Assembly: GCF_004187715.1 (NCBI RefSeq) | Contig: NZ_QZWF01000015.1 | Location: forward strand, 87,433 to 151,432 | Direction: 5' to 3' | DNA: 64,000 bases | Source of the DNA: Streptomyces sp. F001 | Lineage (GTDB): Bacteria; Actinomycetota; Actinomycetes; Streptomycetales; Streptomycetaceae | In this document: positions 52,297 to 60,159 of the stretch, one piece after another | How the letters are laid out: each line of letters starts with the position of its first letter | Numbering within the stretch: position 1 is the stretch's first letter | Made by a program: the position numbers and the translations under genes | The notes under the pieces: model-generated | The model's database searches: none | The model's input: the letters and a program-made list of their open reading frames with translations, nothing else | Told to the model about the DNA's origin: nothing

Positions 52297-52599
52297 GTGA
52301 TTGAACTCGCCGAGCTGATAGAGGAGTTGCGCCGCGAGCTGACCGCGGCACGTACCGCCGCACAGGGGGAGGACCTGTACTTCGAGGTGGGCCCGGTGGA
52401 GCTGGAGGCGGCCGTCGTCGTGGAGCGGTCCGCGACGGCGGGCGGGAAGATCCGCTTCTGGGTGGTGGAGACCGGCGCGGACGGCCGGATGGCGGACAGC
52501 GTCACCCACCGGGTGAAGCTGACGCTCGATCCGCGCACCCGCAGCGGCGGCGGACGTGCGCCGTGGGTGGGCGACGACCAGGCCGAGGGCGAGCGCTGA
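52297..52599 (+). CDS. Trypco2 domain protein (trypsin co-occurring)
   Basis: A 100-residue soluble protein: an N-terminal helix LAELIEELRRELTAAR, then beta strands LYFEVGPVELEAAVVV and GGKIRFWVVETG, ending near THRVKLTLDP. This is the trypsin-co-occurring domain 2 pattern. Such proteins are encoded next to trypsin-like proteases in actinobacterial NTPase conflict systems and are thought to be accessory or regulatory parts. It lies 5 nt before the protease gene, so the two form an operon. ATG at 52297. It is divergent from peptide A. Confidence 0.85.
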   Translation: MIELAELIEELRRELTAARTAAQGEDLYFEVGPVELEAAVVVERSATAGGKIRFWVVETGADGRMADSVTHRVKLTLDPRTRSGGGRAPWVGDDQAEGER

Positions 52600-52604
52600 G
52601 CGGG

Positions 52605-53711
52605 GTGACTCGGGCGCGTCGCGGACTGGAGCCGGCCCGGGTGGCGGAGGTGTTGGTACGCCGGCCCGAGGGCCGCGGCGCCGGACGCCGGGGTTCCGGC
52701 TACCGCGTCGGCCCGTCGTACGTCCTCACCGCCGCGCATGTCGTCCGTACCGCCGAGGGGGAGCGGCCCCAGGTGCACGTACGTTTCGAAGCCGACCGCC
52801 CCGACGAGTGGACCGCACCCGCGCGCGTGGTGCTGGCCTCCGAGAAGGCCGACGTGGCGCTCCTGGAGCTCACCGGGCCCGTGCCGCCCGGTGTCCACGC
52901 GGCCGGGACCGAGCCGCCCGCGTACGGTGCCGTGCCCGACACGGACGAGCTGCTGCCGTGCAGCGCGCTGGGCTTCCCGCGGTTCAAGCTGCGCGAGGAC
53001 CGGATGCGCCGGCTCGACGACGGCTCCCCTTCCCAGTACCGCGACTCCTGCCACGCCACCGGGATGATCTCGGTGCTGTCCAACCGCCGCGAAGGCACCC
53101 TCGAACTCGCGGTCACTCCACCGGAGTCGGACCCCGAACCCGACCGCTCCCCCTGGGCGGGCATGTCCGGTGCGGCGGTCTGGCACGACGGCACGCTGAT
53201 CGGGCTGGTCAGCGCCCACCACCGCTCGGACGGTCTGGGCCGCCTTGCCGCCGTCCGCGTGGACCGCTGGTACGAGCTGCTGCCGAGAGCCGACCTCACC
53301 CTGCTGCACCGGCACGCCGGACTGCCCACGTCACCACCCGAGCCGGCCGCCCTCACACCCGGCACCGCGGGCCCCGGCAGCCTGGCGCACCTGCCGGACG
53401 ACCTGCCGCTGCGGGAACTCGACGCACTGGTGAGCGCGTTGACCGCACTGCCCACGGTGAGCGACCGCACCACCCTGGCGCTGGTGCTGGGCAGCATCGA
53501 TCCGGTGATCGCGGCCATGAGCCCCCGCTCACCGGCGCTGCGTCCGGACGTGTTCGGGATCCTGCGCACCTGCCTGCGCTATCGCGGCACCTTGGACCAA
53601 CTCATCGAAGCGATACGGTTGATGGAGGGCGACTCCGCCGGAGTGGCCCGTATGAACACGGAGGCGGTGGAGCTGTCCCGGCGCCACCGCGGCGGTGATG
53701 ACGACCGCTGA
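52605..53711 (+). CDS. Trypsin-like serine protease with C-terminal effector-associated domain (EAD2-like)
   Basis: A 368-residue soluble protease without a signal peptide. The triad is His45 (TAAHVV), Asp83 (ADVALLEL) and Ser188 (GMSGAAV). A linker (about 245-260) leads to a helical domain, LPLRELDALVSALTALPTV onwards, that resembles effector-associated domain 2; this death-like module recruits the effector to a partner carrying the same domain. The VMAP protein at 60160 has a matching N-terminus. GTG at 52605 is chosen 5 nt after the trypco2 stop. The likely role is cleaving cellular targets when activated. Confidence 0.88.
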   Translation: MTRARRGLEPARVAEVLVRRPEGRGAGRRGSGYRVGPSYVLTAAHVVRTAEGERPQVHVRFEADRPDEWTAPARVVLASEKADVALLELTGPVPPGVHAAGTEPPAYGAVPDTDELLPCSALGFPRFKLREDRMRRLDDGSPSQYRDSCHATGMISVLSNRREGTLELAVTPPESDPEPDRSPWAGMSGAAVWHDGTLIGLVSAHHRSDGLGRLAAVRVDRWYELLPRADLTLLHRHAGLPTSPPEPAALTPGTAGPGSLAHLPDDLPLRELDALVSALTALPTVSDRTTLALVLGSIDPVIAAMSPRSPALRPDVFGILRTCLRYRGTLDQLIEAIRLMEGDSAGVARMNTEAVELSRRHRGGDDDR

Positions 53712-53830
53712 CCTGATATCGCAGCACCGCGCGGATGTGGTGTTTCATCCAGGCCACGGCGGGCCATTATCAGGGGGATGTGAGCAGCCCGCATCCGCAA
53801 TTGCAGCCGGGGGGAAGGGGTTTGGCCGTC

Positions 53831-54019
53831 ATGGAGCCGTCTGTGGCCGCCGTCGAGTCCAGCCTTGTCGATCTCGCGGGGGTGTCTCTTGAAACACTGC
53901 GCTCCATTGACAGTCGATTTCTCGCCGCGTCCCTCGAGGAGCTGCAGCACGGGATCGACCACCCGCTGGCCAGTGTCAGCGACTTCGGAGACAAAGACGG
54001 CGTGGAGGCGTTCGACTGA
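53831..54019 (+). CDS. FxsA-like precursor peptide B (62 aa)
   Basis: A short gene from ATG at 53831, 14 nt before HExxH copy 2. The leader is VESSLVDLAGVSLETLRSID then SRFLAASLEEL, closely like FxSxx-COOH peptides. The tail HPLASVSDFGDKDGVEAFD has Phe and Asp residues but not the FxSxx ending. G-rich sequence (GGGGAAGGGG) about 10 bases before the ATG could serve as ribosome site. It is probably modified by the next gene's product. The two peptides of this locus share the leader and differ in the tail. Confidence 0.83.
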   Translation: MEPSVAAVESSLVDLAGVSLETLRSIDSRFLAASLEELQHGIDHPLASVSDFGDKDGVEAFD

Positions 54020-54033
54020 CGACGGGGCCGCCC

Positions 54034-55857
54034 ATGCGTGCTGAGCCGTCCCTGCCGCATCATCGTGTCCCGCCCGGCAGCCTCGCCGAACTGACCCGCG
54101 GCGAGGGCGGACCGGCGACCGTGGACCTGCTGGCCGCGGCCGAACGCAGCCGTCGGCTGCTGCTCTTACGGATGCTCGACGACGCCACGGACCTGGGTCC
54201 GGCGTGGGATCTGCTCAGCACCGCCCAGCGCCGCGCCCCCGCCGTCGTCGACGAGCTGCTCATGTATCCGCAGACCGGGATGTGGCTGGCCACCGCACTG
54301 CGCCGGCTGCGCGCGAGCACCGCGGAGAAGGACGAGCCGCCGCTGCCGGTGGTACTCGGCCATGTCCGCGCACTGGCCGCCGCGGCTGCGCTACGCGCGG
54401 AGCTCGACTTCACCGTCGAGGTACCCGTCCGGCACGGCCGGGTACCCCTGCCCACCCTGGGCTGCGCGGAGCTGCCCTCGGCCGAGCCGTGGACGACGGC
54501 CACCGTGCGGGCCGAAGCCGGACGTGCCGTGGTCGAGACGCCGGGGCACAGGGTCGCCGTACCGCTGCCGCCGGGCTCGGCGGGGCCGGGGTGGCATCCG
54601 GTGCGCCGGCTCGCGGTCGGCCCGCCCGAACGCCGGCTGGAAGTCGCCCTGGACGACCTGGACCCGTACCGGACGTATCCGCAGCCGACCGAGCCGCGGC
54701 CGCTGTCCGAGGAGGCCGCGGCGCAGTGGCGGCAGATGCTGGAGCGGGCCTGGGGGGTGCTGCTGCGGGACCAGCCCGAGACGGCCGCCGCGATGCGGCG
54801 GGGCGTGTTCTCCCTGAGTCCCACCCCGGCAAGGGAAAGGTTTCGGCCGCGCAGTGTGTCGTCAGGTGACGCGTTCGGCGGCATCGAGGCCTCGGAGCCG
54901 GACGACGCCGTCCAGCTGGCCGTCACGCTCGTGCACGAGTTCCAGCACACCAAGCTGGGCGGGCTGCTGCATCTGACCCCGCTCGTGACCCGGGGCGCCG
55001 ACACCGGTACGGAGCTGTGGTACGCGCCCTGGCGGGACGACCCCCGCCCACTCGAAGGGCTCCTTCAGGGCATCTACGCCTTCGTGGGCATCACCCGTTT
55101 CTGGCGTGCCCACCGCCGGGCCGCCGGTGCGCGGACCGCGACGGCGCACTTCGAGTTCGCGCTGTGGCGAGCCCATGTGACCACGGCGATGGAACAGGTC
55201 CACCGTCATCCACGCCTCACCCCGCTCGGCATCACCCTGCTGGACACGCTGCGTGACCACTGCGCCAAGTGGCTGGCCGAGCCCGTACCGGAGGACCAGC
55301 TGGCGGCGGCCCGGCTCTGCGTCGCCGACCATGTGGCGCGCTGGCGGGCCCACCATCTGCGGCCCGCCCCGGCAGCCGTGGACGAGGCGGTACGGGCCTG
55401 GCTGGCCGGCGAGAACGGACCGCCCGGCGCCCTGGCGGCCGAGCCCGAGGTGGTGCCCGATCCCTCCGCACGGTGGCTGGACTGTCTGGCGATGCTCGTC
55501 CGCCACCGCCTCACCGGCGCGGACGGCGACCGCCACTCCGAGGAGGCCGAGAAGGCCGCCGCACGGGTCACCGGAGCACTGGCCGGCGACGCCCTGCTGG
55601 CCGCCGGCGACGCCGTCGCGGCCCGTCAGGCATACATGGCCCACCTGGCCGTGGAACCCGGACGGGCCGGCACCTGGGCGGGCCTCGGCCGGGCGCTCGC
55701 CGCGTCGGACACACACCCGATCGCGGCCCAACTGCTGAGCCACCACCCCGAACGGGCCCGCGCGGTGCACGAGGCCCTGCTCCGCGTCACCGGCACCCCA
55801 CCGGACCCCGTCCACCTGGCCACGTGGCTCGGCTCACCCCCGTCCGAAGCGCACTGA
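54034..55857 (+). CDS. HExxH peptide beta-hydroxylase-type protein, copy 2
   Basis: A 607-residue paralogue of copy 1. The motif LVHEFQHTKL places the two His at 301 and 305. Shared blocks are FRPRSVSSGDAFGG, YAPWRDDPRPLEGLLQGIYAF and the N-terminal GGPATVDLLAAAERSRRLLLLR. The C-terminus is helical and TPR-like (GDALLAAGDAVAARQAYMAHL). It follows peptide B by 14 nt and probably acts on it. ATG at 54034. The two copies are convergent with different neighbours, so each peptide-enzyme pair appears to be a self-contained unit. Confidence 0.88.
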   Translation: MRAEPSLPHHRVPPGSLAELTRGEGGPATVDLLAAAERSRRLLLLRMLDDATDLGPAWDLLSTAQRRAPAVVDELLMYPQTGMWLATALRRLRASTAEKDEPPLPVVLGHVRALAAAAALRAELDFTVEVPVRHGRVPLPTLGCAELPSAEPWTTATVRAEAGRAVVETPGHRVAVPLPPGSAGPGWHPVRRLAVGPPERRLEVALDDLDPYRTYPQPTEPRPLSEEAAAQWRQMLERAWGVLLRDQPETAAAMRRGVFSLSPTPARERFRPRSVSSGDAFGGIEASEPDDAVQLAVTLVHEFQHTKLGGLLHLTPLVTRGADTGTELWYAPWRDDPRPLEGLLQGIYAFVGITRFWRAHRRAAGARTATAHFEFALWRAHVTTAMEQVHRHPRLTPLGITLLDTLRDHCAKWLAEPVPEDQLAAARLCVADHVARWRAHHLRPAPAAVDEAVRAWLAGENGPPGALAAEPEVVPDPSARWLDCLAMLVRHRLTGADGDRHSEEAEKAAARVTGALAGDALLAAGDAVAARQAYMAHLAVEPGRAGTWAGLGRALAASDTHPIAAQLLSHHPERARAVHEALLRVTGTPPDPVHLATWLGSPPSEAH

Positions 55858-55868
55858 CCGGACACGGC

Positions 55869-55900
55869 GGTGCCGCCCTTCCCCCGGGAAGAGCGGCACC
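55869..55900. terminator. Bidirectional terminator
   Basis: GGTGCCGC (55869-55876) and CTTCCC (55878-55883) pair with GGGAAG (55886-55891) and GCGGCACC (55893-55900), with one mismatch and a tiny loop. It lies between convergent HExxH copy 2 and the FxsT-type gene. Confidence 0.75.
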
Positions 55901-55921
55901 TCGGACCGTACGCCCGTCACC

Positions 55922-58900
55922 TCACAGCGGCATCGGGTCGATGTCGCAGTTGGCCCGCTCCCGGGCCCGTGCCTGGAGCGTCGCCGGGTGAGGACCGGAG
56001 TCGGCGGAGCGCAGCCGGGGTTCGTCCAGGACGCGCTCCAGGCGGGCCAGGACATCCGCGTGCAGCGCCTCACCCTCCGTCTCCCGGCCGACGGCGATGA
56101 GGTCCAGGGCGAGGTTGGCGCCGCCCACCAGCGTGGTGGGGTGGTCCTCGCCCAGGCGCGCCAGGCACAACGCCCTTGCCTTCTCACCGAGTTCGCGGGC
56201 CTCGTCCGCCCGCCCCAGCGCGCTCAGATCGCTCGCCAGGTTGATGGCACAGGCCAGCGCGATCGGATGGCTCTCGCCCAGGCGTTCGGTCAGCGACCGG
56301 AGCGCCTCCTCGTCGCGCTGCCTGGCCTCCTCGACCCGGCCCAGCAGACGGTAGGTCACCGCCAGGTCGATGTCGGCCGCCAGGACGTGCGGATGGTCGC
56401 TGCTGAACAGCCGGCGGAACCGCTCGCACGCCCGCTCGCCGCGGTCGCGGGCCGCCTCCAGCTCGCCGTTGTGCCGCAACGCCACCGCCAGGGCGAGCGC
56501 GGCCGTCAGGGACTCCGGGTGGGTGTCGCCGTAGCGGCGGGTGAACTGGTTGAACGCGTCGCGCGCCAGTTCCAGCGCGGTGGCGTGGTCGCCCTCCTTC
56601 CGGCAGGACTCGCTCAGTTGCCGGAGAGTCTGGAGGGTCGTGGGGTTGCCCGGCCCGAAGATGCTCCGATAGCCGTCGACGACCGCCTGCTGCAGGGACC
56701 GTGCGCCGATGTAGTCACCGGTCTCCCGGACGTCGATGGCAATGCTCGCCTCGGTCATCAGCGACTGCCGGTGTTCACGGCCGTACAGCCGTGTCTTCAT
56801 CGCGTGCGTGTGCCGGTCCAGTTCCAGCGCGCGCTGGAACTCGCCGACGAGCCGGAGGCTCACCCCGAGGTTGTGGGCGGTGGCCAGGGTGGCGGGATCG
56901 TCCTCGCCGAAGGCGCGGCGGGCCCGGTCGTAGGCCGTTTCGTCCAGTTCGGCGCCGGCGGCGAAGTCTCCCTCGACACGGCGTACCGCCGCCTCCAGGT
57001 TCATCGTCTCCAGCGCGTCCTCCCGGGTGTCCTCGCGGTCCGGGGGCGCCGTGCGGTCGTAGACGTCCTTGAGCTGGGCGGCGATCCGGGCCGCGTCGTC
57101 GTGCCGGCCCACCTTCAGGTAGAGGAAGCCGAGCCACCACCCCATCAGGAGGGTCTGCTGGTCCTCCTCGCCGAACAGTCGCTGCCAGGTCTCCCAGGCC
57201 TGCTCGGTGAACTCGCGGGCGACCTTGTGGTCCCCCCAGTACCAGAGGTACCGGGCGATGTTCCGCACGAGCTGGCGGACCCACGGCTGGTCGGACTCGA
57301 CCGCGCCGGAGGCGATGACATGGCCGTAGAGCTCGGCGTAGCGCGGCCAGTTGGCGGCCTGGTTGGGCGCCTTCGGGTCGGCGGCGGCCAGGAGTGTGTG
57401 AGCGCCGTTTCGCATGCGTTTCTGTTCCTCGGCGGTCATCCGGTTGATGAGCACTGCCTGCACCAGGCGGTGCATCTCGATCGAGTTGGTCCGATGGTCT
57501 ATGCGGGCGAGGGAGTACCGGTTGATCTCCCTTATGGCCCGCGCGAGGCGCATCGGATCGTTCAGCGCTCGGTCGAGTTCCGGGTCGATGGTGCTGCCGC
57601 CGAGGCCGGAGAAGATGGAGCGTGAGATGGGGTCCGGCGCGAAGTAGGAGCAGAGCTGGAGCAGGCGCAGGGCGGTGAGGCTGCGGGTCTCGAGGTGGTC
57701 GAGGGAGACGTTCCACGCGGCGGCGACCGGGAGCTGGTAGTCCGGCGGCGGGGACACCTCGAGGAGCTCGCTGCGCTTGTGCTCGAACAGCCGCAGGTAC
57801 TCCGACACCGGCATCCCGGTCTCCGCCCGCCAGGCCGCGGCCTGTTCCAGGGCGAGCGGGAGGTCACCCAGGGCGTCGGCGAGGCGGTCCGCCTCGGCGT
57901 CGTCGAGGTCGTCGGGGCCGGAGCGGCGCAGCAGCTCCTTGCTCTCCTCGCGGGTGAACACGTCGACCTCCAGCGAGGGGCCCACCACGCTCCAGCGGCG
58001 GTTGCGGGAGGTGACGAGGATGGTGCCGCTGCCCCCGGTGGGGAAGTAGTCGCGGACCCGCTCGGGACTGTCGGCGTTGTCGAAGATCAGCAGCCAGCGG
58101 GAGTACGGCCGCCCCTCGCGCAGCGCCTCGCGCACCGCGGGTCCCGCGATGTTGGCCTCTGACGTGGTGACGAGGCCGAGCCGCTGGGCGAGTTCCACCA
58201 GGGACTGGCCGATCTGGCCGGGGCGCTCTGCGGGGATCCACCAGACGATGTCGTACTCGGACTGGTGCCGGTAGGCGTACTCGATGGCCAGCTGGGTCTT
58301 GCCGACACCGCCCATGCCGTGGATGGCCTCCGGCAGCACGGTCGTCGTCGTGCCCTCCCGCAGACGCTCGCTCAGCAGTTCGAGCAGATCCACGCGACCG
58401 GTGAAGTTCGGGTTGCGTGGGGGGATGTTGCCCCAGATGCGCGGCTGCGTCGAACGCCCGCTCTCCACCGCGGGCTCCTGCTGCGTGGTGGACATGGCCG
58501 TGGCTCCTTCTGCAGTTGTCTCGTGCGCGCGAGGGTCTGAGTGCCCGGGGCGTGGGCCCGCGCCTTTGCGCAGGCTAACGGTGTTCTTGCGGTCGTAATC
58601 GCGCAGTGCGCGGGCGAGTCGCTCGGCTTGTGGCAGGAAGCGTCCGGACAGAGCACGCAGCGCGGCCAGTTCGACCCTCAGGAACGCCACGTTGTGCCGG
58701 GTCACCGGCGGGACACGGGCCGCCTCGAGCGGATCGCCGGCCGGCTCGGTGCCCTGTGGGGCGAGCAGCGCCCGTACGTCGTGCAGCACCCGGACGGTGT
58801 CACGGCGGCGGGACAGCGCCAATAACTCCTGGCGGTTGTCGGCACCGAAGGTGAAGGCCACGCCGGCGGCGCGCTCGGCATCGCCGCTCGCCGGCCGCAC

Positions 58901-59824
58901 CAGTCCGCTCATCAGCAGCTCGGTGAGGTGGGCGGGCCCGGCGCCCGGCACCGACGCCGTGAGCGCCGTCATCACCGGCAGCGTCAGCGGGGCCGCCGCC
59001 AGCCGGGTGGCGAGCGCGAAGGCGGTGGGCGAGGCGGCGGCGCGGAACTCCGAGACGCGCTCCCGGGCGGGGACGGCGCTGTCGGGGTCGGGGACGTCGT
59101 GGACCCAGGGCACCGCCCGCGCGGCGTCCGCCCGCCGCTTCCAGTCACGGGCCCGGACTCCGGACATCTCCGTCCACCCGGACGCACGCCCGGCCACCAG
59201 GCCGACCCAGCAGGACAGGGAGCGTTCGGTCGGTTCCAGGACGGGGACCGGCACCACACCGGCCCGGGCGGCCGCGTCGTCGACGGGTTCCAGGGGGGAG
59301 GTGCGCAGCTCCCACCGCAGGGAGTCGTTCGGCGCCCAGGGGTGTGCGGCGCTCAGGCGCATACGGTGCACGTCCAGGCCGGTGCGGAACCACAGCCGCT
59401 GCGGCAGCAGATGCAGCACGGCGAGCGGCTCGGACCGGCCGAGTTCCCGCAGCAACGGCAGCACCGCGCCCGCCCGCCAGCCCGCGGCGAGGCCATCGGT
59501 CAGTACCAGCACCACCCGGTACCGGGTGGTGCTGGGGGGCAGATGATCCAGCCGGATCCGGGTCGGCTCGGTGTCGTCCGAACTCAGCAGCCGCACGGTG
59601 CTGATCGGGCCGAGCCGCTCCTGACGGGCCAGCCCGTCGGCCAGCCGGGCGATCGTCGCCGCCCAGACGCTCATGCTCACGTGGTCATCGACGACGAGCA
59701 GGACGGCCGGGCGGTCGGCCGGGTCCGACGGCTCCAGTCCGCTCAGGGCATGCAGCACGCCCTCGAATGACGTGTCGTCAGAAGCCGGTACGGATAGGGG
59801 TCGTGGGCCGTCGTCACGCTGCAT
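55922..59824 (-). CDS. fxsT: vWA-like / NB-ARC / TPR protein of FxSxx-COOH systems (FxsT type)
   Basis: A 1300-residue STAND ATPase. Residues about 25-330 form a SAV_2336-type region with a vWA-like core (LLVVDDHVSM and VVLVLTDG). NB-ARC follows, with P-loop GMGGVGKT (Lys near 509), Walker B RWLLIFDNAD and GDLPLALEQAAAW. The C-terminal half (about 740-1280) is a long TPR array of the Kinesin-light-chain type (repeated ATLATAHNLGVSLRLVGEF-like units). Ligand binding by TPRs would switch the ATPase. ATG at 59824 has CGAGGG upstream; the frame is open to 60163, where an ATG overlaps the VMAP stop. It lies with the peptide/HExxH genes as in other FxSxx-COOH loci. Confidence 0.88.
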   Translation of the reverse strand: MQRDDGPRPLSVPASDDTSFEGVLHALSGLEPSDPADRPAVLLVVDDHVSMSVWAATIARLADGLARQERLGPISTVRLLSSDDTEPTRIRLDHLPPSTTRYRVVLVLTDGLAAGWRAGAVLPLLRELGRSEPLAVLHLLPQRLWFRTGLDVHRMRLSAAHPWAPNDSLRWELRTSPLEPVDDAAARAGVVPVPVLEPTERSLSCWVGLVAGRASGWTEMSGVRARDWKRRADAARAVPWVHDVPDPDSAVPARERVSEFRAAASPTAFALATRLAAAPLTLPVMTALTASVPGAGPAHLTELLMSGLVRPASGDAERAAGVAFTFGADNRQELLALSRRRDTVRVLHDVRALLAPQGTEPAGDPLEAARVPPVTRHNVAFLRVELAALRALSGRFLPQAERLARALRDYDRKNTVSLRKGAGPRPGHSDPRAHETTAEGATAMSTTQQEPAVESGRSTQPRIWGNIPPRNPNFTGRVDLLELLSERLREGTTTTVLPEAIHGMGGVGKTQLAIEYAYRHQSEYDIVWWIPAERPGQIGQSLVELAQRLGLVTTSEANIAGPAVREALREGRPYSRWLLIFDNADSPERVRDYFPTGGSGTILVTSRNRRWSVVGPSLEVDVFTREESKELLRRSGPDDLDDAEADRLADALGDLPLALEQAAAWRAETGMPVSEYLRLFEHKRSELLEVSPPPDYQLPVAAAWNVSLDHLETRSLTALRLLQLCSYFAPDPISRSIFSGLGGSTIDPELDRALNDPMRLARAIREINRYSLARIDHRTNSIEMHRLVQAVLINRMTAEEQKRMRNGAHTLLAAADPKAPNQAANWPRYAELYGHVIASGAVESDQPWVRQLVRNIARYLWYWGDHKVAREFTEQAWETWQRLFGEEDQQTLLMGWWLGFLYLKVGRHDDAARIAAQLKDVYDRTAPPDREDTREDALETMNLEAAVRRVEGDFAAGAELDETAYDRARRAFGEDDPATLATAHNLGVSLRLVGEFQRALELDRHTHAMKTRLYGREHRQSLMTEASIAIDVRETGDYIGARSLQQAVVDGYRSIFGPGNPTTLQTLRQLSESCRKEGDHATALELARDAFNQFTRRYGDTHPESLTAALALAVALRHNGELEAARDRGERACERFRRLFSSDHPHVLAADIDLAVTYRLLGRVEEARQRDEEALRSLTERLGESHPIALACAINLASDLSALGRADEARELGEKARALCLARLGEDHPTTLVGGANLALDLIAVGRETEGEALHADVLARLERVLDEPRLRSADSGPHPATLQARARERANCDIDPMPL

Positions 59825-60159
59825 AAGCGCCCTCGGAGAGTCCAGTGCTGCCCGGGCACGAGGGGAGGGCGGAGGAGGAGTCCCGCAGTCCGCGGGCATG
59901 CGTGACATCCACGTTGCCAAGCCTGGCAGTGGTCTGCTTGCGGTGCAAGACGGGAGTCCACCGGGGGGATGACGGGAGGGATCACAAGTCGACTGTCGGG
60001 AACGCGCCCCCGGTGGTGTGGAGTACGCAGGACGTCCGCTGGGGCCGTCTCGACCACCAGCGTGACACCCCGTCAACCCCCCGCGCAAGACCGTCGCAAT
60101 CCGTTCCCCCGTAGGTAATCGCCGCACGATGGGCCCGGCCTGTTCCTCGGTCCGCAGAC
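59825..60159. other. 335-nt gap, promoter region of the FxsT-type gene
   Basis: No separate gene supported. The minus-strand frame of the FxsT-type gene stays open across it, but the implied residues are Pro/Arg/Cys-rich and unlike any family. A TTGACG hexamer near 60079 (minus strand) could be a promoter element. Confidence 0.5.

Noticed and set aside
59743..60057. Possible 104-aa minus-strand gene in the gap before the FxsT-type gene
   Set aside because: It overlaps the supported FxsT start in another frame, and its Cys/His/Pro-rich composition looks non-coding; not a convincing third FxsA-like peptide.
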